A stretch of DNA of 64,000 nt from Terrirubrum flagellatum. GTDB lineage: Bacteria > Pseudomonadota > Alphaproteobacteria > Rhizobiales > Beijerinckiaceae. How positions within the stretch are numbered: the first letter of the stretch is position 1; each line of letters starts with the position of its first letter. Below, one piece after another: positions 7,763 to 14,981 of the stretch. The notes below the pieces were generated by a model, which was not told the origin of the DNA, made no database searches, and saw nothing but the letters and a program-made list of their open reading frames with translations. The translations under genes were made by a program, and so were the position numbers. The stretch spans positions 248,001-312,000 of the forward strand of contig NZ_CP091852.1 in NCBI RefSeq assembly GCF_022059845.1. The letters are read 5' to 3'.

Positions 7763-8838
7763 GCAAGCGGCTCCTGAAGCGCGGAGGTCAAGCACCGCAG
7801 ATGGTCCTTGCGTCCGCCGAGACTGGCGCGCAGAGCGAGCAAACGCCGATGCCATGCGCCGATGATGAGTTCATCGGTCATGCCGATGCCGCCATGCATC
7901 TGGATCGCTTCGTTGCCGACGAGCCGCGCGGATTCGCAGGCCTGGATCTTCGCCATGGCGACGGCGCGCCGACGCGCTTCCGGCGGATCGTCAAGCGACA
8001 ACGCTGCGGCGAGCGCCAGCGAGCGCGCGTCTTCGCAGGCCATCCACATATCGGCGATGCGATGCTGCAAAACCTGGAATGCGCCGATCGGAGCGCCAAA
8101 CTGGCGGCGCGTCTGCACATAGGAGATCGTCGTGGCCGTCAACGCATCCATGATGCCAACCATCGCCGCGACCTGCGCCGCCTCGGCGTGATCGAACGAC
8201 AGCGCAAGCGCAGCCTTCGCATCGCCGTCGAGTCTTGAGTCCGCCGCCAGATTGACGTCGGTCAATGCAATCTCGGCGGCGGGCAACCCGTCAATGCGCT
8301 TTTGAGGCCGCAGAGCGACGCCGGGCGCACGGGGATCGAGGAGATAAAGAGCGAGCCCGCCATTTTCATCGCGCGCTGGAATGACGATGAAATCAGCTTC
8401 TTCCGCGAACGCGACAAGCGATGCGCCGCCGGAGAGAAGCCATCCCCCGCCCTCTTTCGCGGAAGCATGCACATCAGCCCCGCGCGCGACGATGGCAATC
8501 TTTTCTCCGGCGAGAAGCGGCGCGAGCAATTCTTCAGCGCGATCAGGCATCACAGCGGCGATCAAGGACGCGGCCTCGACGCCGCTTTCGATCACCGGCT
8601 CCTGCGGCAGCGCTGGCGCAAGACTCATCAGCGCAAGCATCGCTTCAACGCCGCCGCCGAGGCCGCCAAGCTCTTCCGCAACAGAAAGCGAGAGACAACC
8701 GATCGCGCCGAGCCGCGAAAATCTCTCGCGGTCGAAGCGATGGTTCGGCCGCGCTGTCCCCCGGCCGTACTCCTGCGCAACGAAGCGATCGACGGCTTCG
8801 GCGAACAGCAATTGCTCGGAGGTGAGGACGCCTTTCAT
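7759..8838 (-). CDS. Acyl-CoA dehydrogenase, smaller subunit-like
   Basis: Acyl-CoA dehydrogenase-fold protein of 359 residues, short for the family. FAD-domain features are present (YVQTRRQFGAPIGAFQVLQH near residue 238; QMHGGIGMTDE near 314), but the N-terminal and middle parts are degenerate and no YEGT-type catalytic glutamate is seen near the C-terminus (WHRRLLALRASLGG). The start at 8838 has GAGG upstream and lies 7 bases after the previous stop; a longer in-frame start at 8904 is less likely. Adjacent unequal ACAD genes like this often encode heterotetrameric enzymes, as known for steroid side-chain FadE pairs. Confidence 0.9.
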   Translation of the reverse strand: MKGVLTSEQLLFAEAVDRFVAQEYGRGTARPNHRFDRERFSRLGAIGCLSLSVAEELGGLGGGVEAMLALMSLAPALPQEPVIESGVEAASLIAAVMPDRAEELLAPLLAGEKIAIVARGADVHASAKEGGGWLLSGGASLVAFAEEADFIVIPARDENGGLALYLLDPRAPGVALRPQKRIDGLPAAEIALTDVNLAADSRLDGDAKAALALSFDHAEAAQVAAMVGIMDALTATTISYVQTRRQFGAPIGAFQVLQHRIADMWMACEDARSLALAAALSLDDPPEARRRAVAMAKIQACESARLVGNEAIQMHGGIGMTDELIIGAWHRRLLALRASLGGRKDHLRCLTSALQEPLA

Positions 8839-8845
8839 CTCAGCC

Positions 8846-10000
8846 TCAGAGCCCGACGATGCTTTTCGCGATGATGTTGCGCTGGATCTCGTTCGAGCCG
8901 CCATAGATGGTCGCTGCGCGACTCGACAACATCTGTGCGATCATGCCGTTGCGCATCAGCGCTGTTTCATCTTTGGATTCGAGGTTGGAATCATAAGCGA
9001 GCGCAGCCTCGCCCATCGCCTCGACCGCGAATTCGGTGATCGCCTGTTCGAGTTCCGAGCCGCGTATCTTCAGCATGGAGACTGCGGCGGCGGATGGCGA
9101 TCCCACGCTCGCTTCACGCACCGTCCGCAGCGCCGTCCATTCCAGCGCCGCAAGGCGCACGTCGAGCGCGGCAAGACCCTCACGCGCGTCGATTGACGCC
9201 TCGCCGAGAAGGAATCGCGCCGCGGCAAGCAATCGTTTCTGCTTGCCGATTTCGGCGACGAGCAGTCGCTCGTTCGACAGGAGGTATTTTGCGATCGTCC
9301 AGCCGGCGTTTTCTTCGCCGACGCGATCTTCGAGAGGAACGCGCACATCCTCCAGCAAGACCTCGTTGAGGTGAGGCCGTCCTTCGATCGAGATGATCGG
9401 GCGAACGCTGACGCCCGGCGCCTTCATGTCGATCAGCATGAAGGAAATGCCGGCCTGCGGTTTGCCCGCGATCGATGTGCGCACCAGGCAGAACATGCGA
9501 TCGGCCCAATGCGCCATGGTCGTCCAGATCTTGCGGCCGGTGACGCGGTAGTGGTCGCCAGTCAGCGCGGCGCGCGTGCGCAGGCTGGCGAGATCGGAGC
9601 CGGCCTCGGGCTCGGAGTAGCCTTGGCACCAGAAGGTGTCCGCCGAGAGGATGCCGGGGAGATAGCGCCGCTTCTGCTCTGGCGTTCCGTATTTGCAGAG
9701 AACGGGACCGACATAATTGACGCCGAACGGCAGCAGCCATGGCGCGCCGGCGAGCGCGCATTCTTCATCGAAGAGATAAGATTGCAGCGCGCTCCAGTCC
9801 TGGCCGCCATCTTCGCGCGCCCAGGCGCCGCAGAGCAGCCCGCCCTTTGCGAGACGCTTCTGCCAACCAACATAATCCTCGCGGTCGAGCTCAACATTGG
9901 CGCGCACTTTTTTCGCCAGTGAGCGCGGCAGATTCTCGGCGCAGAACGCGCGCACGCGCTGCCGGAATTCCTCCTCGTCGGGCGTCAGGGGAAAGCGCAC
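8846..10000 (-). CDS. Acyl-CoA dehydrogenase, larger subunit-like
   Basis: Acyl-CoA dehydrogenase of 384 residues: N-terminal helices, QGYSEPEAGSDLASL near residue 130, GRKIWTTMAHWAD near 155, and the C-terminal ATIYGGSNEIQRNIIAKSI. The usual catalytic glutamate (YEGT) is replaced in YGGSNE. It is the first gene of the operon 10000 to 6005 and has a TetR-type operator 44 bases upstream. With its smaller neighbour it probably forms a mixed alpha2beta2 enzyme for bulky, cyclic or alpha-branched acyl-CoAs (inference from gene pairing and residue loss). Confidence 0.93.
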   Translation of the reverse strand: MRFPLTPDEEEFRQRVRAFCAENLPRSLAKKVRANVELDREDYVGWQKRLAKGGLLCGAWAREDGGQDWSALQSYLFDEECALAGAPWLLPFGVNYVGPVLCKYGTPEQKRRYLPGILSADTFWCQGYSEPEAGSDLASLRTRAALTGDHYRVTGRKIWTTMAHWADRMFCLVRTSIAGKPQAGISFMLIDMKAPGVSVRPIISIEGRPHLNEVLLEDVRVPLEDRVGEENAGWTIAKYLLSNERLLVAEIGKQKRLLAAARFLLGEASIDAREGLAALDVRLAALEWTALRTVREASVGSPSAAAVSMLKIRGSELEQAITEFAVEAMGEAALAYDSNLESKDETALMRNGMIAQMLSSRAATIYGGSNEIQRNIIAKSIVGL

Positions 10001-10044
10001 GGACGCTCCTTGCCAAAGCCCAAACGCTATTCAAATAAACGCCG

Positions 10045-10058
10045 ACCGTCTAGTCGGT
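10045..10058. promoter_or_regulatory. TetR-type operator, copy 5
   Basis: ACCGTCTAGTCGGT, 44 bases upstream of the ACAD start at 10000. One arm is CCGTC and the other GTCGG around CTA. Confidence 0.78.
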
Positions 10059-10074
10059 AGATCATTTTCCAGCC

Positions 10075-10488
10075 CTAGAAATCCCAGGGCGAAATCAGAT
10101 CGAGCCCCGCGGTGCGGAAATCCTGGAGATTGCGGGTCGCGAGCCGGCCGCCATTCACCTTGGCGATGGCGGCGATCATCCCATCAGGCGCCGACATGCC
10201 GGCGCCCTGCCGCGAGGCCGCGCCCATGATGTCGCCATAGGCCAGCGCCGCCTCCTCGGTGAGGCCGAAGATGCGGTCGGCGAAGCGGCGGCGCCATTCC
10301 GACAGCCCCTGCGCCAGCCGCGCCGCGCGCTGGTCCGGCGCGATTTTCTGGATGCCGTAGGCGATCTCGGCGATCGTCACCGTCGGCAGCGCAAGCTCCG
10401 CGTCATGGCGGACAAGCCAGGCGATGACGGCTTCATCAGGAGACTTCTTGAGCGTCTCCGAGACGACATTGGTGTCGACGAAAATCAA
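10075..10488 (-). CDS. vapC: VapC-like PIN-domain toxin
   Basis: PIN-domain ribonuclease of 137 residues. It begins with the characteristic FVDTNVVSE (first acidic residue of the metal site), has the second acidic position in TIAEIAYGI and later ones in APDGMIAAIA and TRNLQDF. The start codon is TTG at 10488, overlapping the antitoxin stop as TTGA; no ATG would preserve the conserved first strand. It is expected to cleave RNA when free of VapB. The pair lies between two units of the catabolic regulon but has its own inverted repeat rather than the 14-bp palindrome. Confidence 0.9.
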   Translation of the reverse strand: MIFVDTNVVSETLKKSPDEAVIAWLVRHDAELALPTVTIAEIAYGIQKIAPDQRAARLAQGLSEWRRRFADRIFGLTEEAALAYGDIMGAASRQGAGMSAPDGMIAAIAKVNGGRLATRNLQDFRTAGLDLISPWDF

Positions 10489-10733
10489 AGGTCAGGCCCG
10501 GAATGGGCGCCGCGCCCTTCACGAATGATGGCGTCGAGATCGATATCGACGCCATGGGCCGAGGACAGCCTGTTATAGAAGGACGCGGCGGCCTCGCGGC
10601 CCGCCTCACGAATCTCGTAGGATTCGAGCGCGCGCTCGACGATGTCGGCGATCGACCGCTTCTCCCGGCGGGCGAGCCGGTGAGCGAGATCGCGCGCCTT
10701 GGCGCTGCGGACGGATAGTTGGGGTTCGGCCAT
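10485..10733 (-). CDS. vapB: VapB-like antitoxin
   Basis: Small protein of 82 residues. The N-terminal part (LSVRSAKARDLAHRLARREK) looks like a short DNA-binding segment of the VapB/PSK class; the C-terminal part ending FYNRLSSAHGVDIDLDAI would wrap the toxin. Two consecutive ATGs occur (10736 and 10733); the second has better spacing from GGAG. The stop overlaps the VapC TTG start, the usual antitoxin-first arrangement. Confidence 0.87.
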   Translation of the reverse strand: MAEPQLSVRSAKARDLAHRLARREKRSIADIVERALESYEIREAGREAAASFYNRLSSAHGVDIDLDAIIREGRGAHSGPDL

Positions 10734-10773
10734 CATAAACTCCTTGAGGCCGGAATATAGGCTTCCAAATCCT

Positions 10774-10807
10774 TGCCATCAAGGTGGCTGCTGACAGCTT
10801 GATGGCA
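10774..10807. promoter_or_regulatory. Inverted repeat upstream of vapBC, likely autoregulatory operator
   Basis: Perfect 10-bp arms TGCCATCAAG (10774 to 10783) and CTTGATGGCA (10798 to 10807) with a 14-base spacer, 41 bases upstream of vapB. VapBC complexes typically bind such repeats to control their own operon. Confidence 0.65.
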
Positions 10808-10816
10808 TGATATACG

Positions 10817-10830
10817 ACCGACTGGACGGA
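10817..10830. promoter_or_regulatory. TetR-type operator, copy 6
   Basis: ACCGACTGGACGGA, one mismatch from copy 2 over 14 bases, 82 bases upstream of the SnoaL-like start at 10913. Confidence 0.75.
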
Positions 10831-10912
10831 CGAACAATATTTGCCTAGCGTTTGGTGCGGGCCATTTTGCGATAGGCGCGCCAGCGAAACGAAGCGACGG
10901 GTGGAGGCGATG

Positions 10913-11350
10913 ATGGATGATCTGCAGCGGCTTCTCATCGAGCGCGCCTGCGAGCGCCTCGTGAATGTCTACGCCAACCGCATCGACGCCTATGACTATG
11001 ACGGCTTCATGCAGCTCTGGGCCGACGACGCGGTCTGGAACGTGCTCGGCCGGGAATGGCGTGGGCTCGACGGCATTCGCGCCGGCCTCGCCGTGCGCGA
11101 TGCGACGATGATCTGCCGGCATTTCGTCACCAACATCGTCATCGACGCGATCGATGAGGATCATGCGCGCGGCTATTGCTATTCCATCGCCTTTCGCGCG
11201 TTGAACATGCGCGGCAAGGCGCCGGCGCAAATGGATGAGCCGCAATTCATTGTCGAATATCACGACAGCTTCGTGCGCTCGCCGCAGCGCGGCTGGGTTT
11301 TTTCGCGGCGCGACTGCACCGCCGCCTTTGAAAATCGCCGCGATCGCTAG
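10913..11350 (+). CDS. SnoaL-like / nuclear transport factor 2 fold protein
   Basis: Small alpha+beta barrel protein of 145 residues with the SnoaL-type N-terminus (ERLVNVYANRIDAYDYDGFM, then LWADDAVW). Such folds serve as dehydratases, cyclases, isomerases or hydroxylase partners, so the reaction cannot be named. The ATG at 10913 has GGAGG five bases upstream; ATGs at 10910 and 10841 are less well spaced. Followed after 10 bases by a YciI-like gene, and preceded by a regulon operator, so it is part of the same catabolic programme. Confidence 0.85.
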   Translation: MDDLQRLLIERACERLVNVYANRIDAYDYDGFMQLWADDAVWNVLGREWRGLDGIRAGLAVRDATMICRHFVTNIVIDAIDEDHARGYCYSIAFRALNMRGKAPAQMDEPQFIVEYHDSFVRSPQRGWVFSRRDCTAAFENRRDR

Positions 11351-11360
11351 GGAGTTTTGA

Positions 11361-11678
11361 ATGCCGCTGTTCATGGTCGTCGGTCTCGATCATCCTCCGC
11401 ACAGCATGGCGCTGCGCGAGAAATTGCGCGACGAACACCGCAGCTATGTGCTCGAACGAACGGATCCAATCCGCTTCGCTGGCGCGACGGTGGATGCTGA
11501 GGGCAACCAGAGCGGATCGCTCTATGTCTTCGAGGCCGACAAGATCGAGACGGTGAAAGCATGGTTCGCCGCCGAACCTTTCGCCGCCGGCGGAGTCTAC
11601 GCCTCTCTCGAGATCAGGCCGCTGCGGCTCGCCTACAACCAGTTCGACAAGGTCGCCTGGCCGGGAACGCGCAAATAG
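11361..11678 (+). CDS. YciI-like domain protein
   Basis: Ferredoxin-like small protein of 105 residues. It has the YciI pattern: beta strand MPLFMVVGLDH, helix LREKLRDEHRSYV with the conserved His, a strand GSLYVFEADKIETVKAWFAAEPF and a short tail. YciI-fold proteins include chloromuconolactone dehalogenases and small isomerases. As second gene of the SnoaL operon it may handle a lactone or enol intermediate (inference). Confidence 0.85.
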   Translation: MPLFMVVGLDHPPHSMALREKLRDEHRSYVLERTDPIRFAGATVDAEGNQSGSLYVFEADKIETVKAWFAAEPFAAGGVYASLEIRPLRLAYNQFDKVAWPGTRK

Positions 11679-11808
11679 CGCAAGGCCGGCGCGCGCGCTT
11701 CGATCAATCTTGAATCTCTGAACATTTTCTTTGAACGCGACTCGGCCGCCTCGGAGCTATTCTAAATGCGCGCAAGGCGGCTCCCCCCGGCGCCGCTGCG
11801 TGCAATCG

Positions 11809-11874
11809 GCCGTCGCATCATCCGGTGCGGCGGCCTGTTTATTTGCGCTCATGTAAGTCGCTTGATGCGACGGC
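11809..11874. terminator. Inverted repeat between converging genes; terminator-like
   Basis: Arms GCCGTCGCATCA (11809 to 11820) and TGATGCGACGGC (11863 to 11874) match perfectly over 12 bp, with a 42-base spacer. It lies in the 208-base gap between the YciI gene and the hydrolase, which converge. It could end either transcript, although no T-run follows, or be part of a small RNA. Nothing else is recognised in the gap. Confidence 0.45.
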
Positions 11875-11886
11875 GCGGCGCGAGCT

Positions 11887-13254
11887 TCAGAACGGACGGT
11901 TGCTGTCCATATAAAACGCCCGGTTGAACGGCGTCCTGAATGTGTGGCTGACGAATCTCGGCTCGGCGAGTTTCAGCGCGCGGGCTGCGGCGTTGAGCGC
12001 GGCGGGGCTGGTGTCGCCCCACTTCCCCGTGCTGAGCCGGGCGACCATCGCCTCGATCGCCGCCATGGCTTCCGAGACTTCCGTTTCGCAATGGCCGGCG
12101 GCGTCGACAAACGCCGTCCGGTAGAGTTCGTTCTTGCCCTGCTTCTCCACGGCTACGGCGTAGCCCGTCAGCAGATGCGGCGGCAGCAGAGCGTCACCGA
12201 GGCCATGGGCGTGAAGCAGCGGCACGCCGATCTTTCCGTCGAGCAGCCGGCCGGGCTCCAGCCAGTAACGCACGCCTCCCGGCGTTCCCGCGATACGCGG
12301 TTCGGCGTTGATCTTTCCGAGGTCGGCTGAGATCACCGCCTCGCCAAGCCCGGCTTCCTGATAGAGTTTTGCGACGATCGCTTTCTGCTCGGGATCGGCG
12401 CCGAGCTCGTAGAATTTGGCGTAATCGATTCCCGTGTTCCACGAGGCGAGGCCGGCGGGATTATCGTAGAGTTGTCGGCGATTGGTCGCGTTGTTCAGGC
12501 CGTCGCTGGCGGACCTGAACATCGCCGCCTGCAATGACGCGAGATCGCCCTTCGGCTTTTCCTTGGGCGGATTGGCGATGGCCCCCCATGTCGGCCATTG
12601 CGACACCGCAACTGCAAGCGCGATGCGCGCGCGTCCCTCCGGCGTCTGCTGCGCCTTTTCCATCACCGGCTTCCACGCGTCATAGGCGGCCGGCAGCGCC
12701 TCGTTGGGAACAGGAGCCACGAGAAGACTGGAGCCCGGCGCCAGAAGGGCTTTCAACGCGAAGGGAAGATCGAGCCACGCATTCGCGACCGCCATGCCGC
12801 CGGTGCCGCGCGCATTGAACGCGATCGCGCCGTCGATCAGATCGGCATGCTTCTCGGCCATGGCGAGCGTAACGAAGCCGCCGCCCGAGCAGCCATACTG
12901 GATCGTGTATTTCGGCTTACCGTATTTCTCCTTTGCGATCTTCAGCACCGCCGCCTGAGCTTCGAGCTCGGTCAGCGGATCATGGCGCGTCATGCGCTCG
13001 GGATGACGTCCCGTGCCGGTATAGGCGTAGCCATGTTCGAGGAGATAGGCGGCGAATTTCCCATCCTTGTTGGCGACCGCGTCGAGATCATTGATCAGAA
13101 CGCCGTTCCAGTTGTCGGGCATAGTGATCATGTAGGGAAAGCGGGAGGGAAGCACGCCCTCCTCGCGTTTGATCTCCGCGCCCGCAGCGGCCGAAATCAT
13201 GCACGCGCTGGCGACGCCAATGGCTGCGAGCCTGATAAACTTCATCATGAGCAT
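11887..13254 (-). CDS. Secreted alpha/beta hydrolase
   Basis: Protein of 455 residues with an N-terminal signal peptide (hydrophobic stretch ending AAAGAEIKR), so exported. Alpha/beta-hydrolase features are the nucleophile elbow YGCSGGGFVTLA near residue 120, a possible acid in the HGLGDALLPPH segment and a histidine in DAAGHCETE. It resembles tannase- or peptidase-like hydrolases of unknown substrate. The start could be any of the ATGs at 13254, 13248 or 13245. It is 105 bases downstream of the SDR at 13360 on the same strand and may be read through from the Liv operon; no operator of its own is seen. It could release an acid from an ester outside the cytoplasm. Confidence 0.8.
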   Translation of the reverse strand: MLMMKFIRLAAIGVASACMISAAAGAEIKREEGVLPSRFPYMITMPDNWNGVLINDLDAVANKDGKFAAYLLEHGYAYTGTGRHPERMTRHDPLTELEAQAAVLKIAKEKYGKPKYTIQYGCSGGGFVTLAMAEKHADLIDGAIAFNARGTGGMAVANAWLDLPFALKALLAPGSSLLVAPVPNEALPAAYDAWKPVMEKAQQTPEGRARIALAVAVSQWPTWGAIANPPKEKPKGDLASLQAAMFRSASDGLNNATNRRQLYDNPAGLASWNTGIDYAKFYELGADPEQKAIVAKLYQEAGLGEAVISADLGKINAEPRIAGTPGGVRYWLEPGRLLDGKIGVPLLHAHGLGDALLPPHLLTGYAVAVEKQGKNELYRTAFVDAAGHCETEVSEAMAAIEAMVARLSTGKWGDTSPAALNAAARALKLAEPRFVSHTFRTPFNRAFYMDSNRPF

Positions 13255-13359
13255 GTTGATTTCTCTTGCGCGTTTGTAGCGCTCGCCCTCGATCCGAGCG
13301 AGCGCTGTTCTCCCAACAGTATCCTGCTCAGGCGGACAGAGCTTGGCAACCTGCGGCGC

Positions 13360-14247
13360 TCAGCTTCGCTCGCGGTTCTCCTGTTGAGACAACGCCAGCA
13401 CATCGTCGAAAACAGGATTTGCGCGAGAGAGGATCGACTCCATGCGATGACGGATCGCCGCGTCATGGGAGTCCGTCGTCAGGATATAGAATTGTCCGCT
13501 GCGCACGGCGTTGACGACCAGCTCGGCGACATCTTCGGGCGGCATGCCGCTCGGATGAATCTTCGCTGCGATGGCGTCGATCTCCGGCGATTCCTTCACA
13601 ACGCCGTCGGCCGGCACAAGCTCTTTCGGCCGATTGCGTTCGGAGTGATAGATGTTGGTGCGCACGACGCCGGGGCAGAGCACGCTCGCGCCGATTGGCG
13701 CTTTCCGTTCGCTGAGCGAGGCGTAAAGCGCTTCCGTCATGCGCACGACGGCGTGCTTGGCTGCGCCATAGGGCGCGGAATAGGCGCCGCTGCTCAACCC
13801 CGCGATCGAGGCCGTGTTGACGATATGGCCGGGCTCGCCTCCCGCGAGCATCCGCGACGTGAAGCTGCGAACGCCATGCACGACGCCCATGAGATTGACG
13901 CCGAGCGACCACCGCCAGTCTTCGAGCGCATAATCCCAGACCGGCCTGAAGCGCCCCGAAGGCACGACGCCGGCATTGTTGCAGAGAAGATGCGCGGCGC
14001 CGAACGTCGCGTAAGTCAGGTTGGCGAGCTCTTCGACCGCGTCTGCGTTCGACACGTCGACGCGCATTCCGGTTGCTTCGCATCCCGATGCGCGGAGCTC
14101 CGCCAAAGCCGCGTCGAGCGCCGCCTGATCGATGTCGGCGAGGACGAGTTTCATACCCTCGCGGGCGAAGCGTCGCGCCAGCGCAAGGCCAATGCCGCTG
14201 CCCGCTCCGGTGACGACGGCGACGCGGCCTTCGAAATCCTGAAGCAT
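13360..14247 (-). CDS. SDR family oxidoreductase
   Basis: Short-chain dehydrogenase of 295 residues with VVTGAGSGIGLALARRF, CNNAGVVPSG, NTASIAGLSSG, YGAAKHAVV (YxxxK) and the long C-terminal part with YHSERNRP. Clear paralogue of the SDR at 6890 to 7762. It starts 8 bases after the livF stop, so it belongs to the transporter operon, tying uptake to catabolism. Confidence 0.92.
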   Translation of the reverse strand: MLQDFEGRVAVVTGAGSGIGLALARRFAREGMKLVLADIDQAALDAALAELRASGCEATGMRVDVSNADAVEELANLTYATFGAAHLLCNNAGVVPSGRFRPVWDYALEDWRWSLGVNLMGVVHGVRSFTSRMLAGGEPGHIVNTASIAGLSSGAYSAPYGAAKHAVVRMTEALYASLSERKAPIGASVLCPGVVRTNIYHSERNRPKELVPADGVVKESPEIDAIAAKIHPSGMPPEDVAELVVNAVRSGQFYILTTDSHDAAIRHRMESILSRANPVFDDVLALSQQENRERS

Positions 14248-14255
14248 GACCGCTT

Positions 14256-14981
14256 TTACGCCGCCGACTTGCCGATATAGCCGGCAAGCAGAGCGGCGCC
14301 GGCGGCGTCGCTGCGCGGCGATCCCGAATAGACCACGCGGCCGCGTTCGAGCACGACAAGCCGGTCGGAATGGCGCACGGCCTGGGTCGCCATCTGCTCG
14401 AACAACACGATCGTCAGGCCTTCGCGCCGCAATCGGGTGAGCGTGGCGTAAACCTGCTCGATCAGGATCGGCGCGAGCCCCATCGACGGCTCATCGATGA
14501 TCAAGGCCCGCGGCCGCGCCATCAGAGCGCGCCCGATCGCGAGCATTTGCTGTTCGCCGCCGGAAAGAGTCGCAGCGAAGCGGCCGGGATCGTCACGTAG
14601 CGCCTTCGGCAGGCTCGCAAGAATCTCGCTCATGCGCTCGCGCATCTCGGCGTCGCTGGCGCCGGCGCCATAGCCGCCGAGCAGAAGATTTTCGCGCACG
14701 GTAAGCTGGCCGAACAGGCGCCGCCCTTCCGGCACGATGCTGACGCCGCGCAATGGCTTGTCGCGACGGCCGGCTGGCGATCCGTCGCACGCCACTTCGC
14801 CGCTCGTCGGCGCCATCGCGCCCGACATGATGAGGCCGAGCGTCGTCTTTCCCGCGCCATTGGCGCCGAGCACCGACACGAATTCGCCGCGGCTCACTTC
14901 GAGCGAGACATCGTTGAGCGCGAGCACGCCGCCATAGCGATGGACGATGTTGCGCGCGGCGAGCATCGGCGCGTCACGCAT
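14256..14981 (-). CDS. livF: LivF-like ABC transporter ATP-binding protein
   Basis: ATPase of 241 residues of the branched-chain amino acid importer type. Walker A GANGAGKTT near residue 39, Q-loop region PEGRRLFGQLT near 85, signature LSGGEQQMLAIGRAL near 139, Walker B ALIIDEPSMGLAP near 159. The start at 14981 overlaps the fused LivMG gene by 8 bases. The operon's SDR and operator suggest it imports an organic acid or aromatic/terpenoid compound rather than leucine. Confidence 0.92.
   Translation of the reverse strand: MRDAPMLAARNIVHRYGGVLALNDVSLEVSRGEFVSVLGANGAGKTTLGLIMSGAMAPTSGEVACDGSPAGRRDKPLRGVSIVPEGRRLFGQLTVRENLLLGGYGAGASDAEMRERMSEILASLPKALRDDPGRFAATLSGGEQQMLAIGRALMARPRALIIDEPSMGLAPILIEQVYATLTRLRREGLTIVLFEQMATQAVRHSDRLVVLERGRVVYSGSPRSDAAGAALLAGYIGKSAA

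Noticed and set aside
12598-14280. 560-codon plus-strand open frame
   Set aside because: It lies antisense to the hydrolase and SDR genes, is rich in Arg/His/Ala typical of shadow frames and has no recognisable domain.
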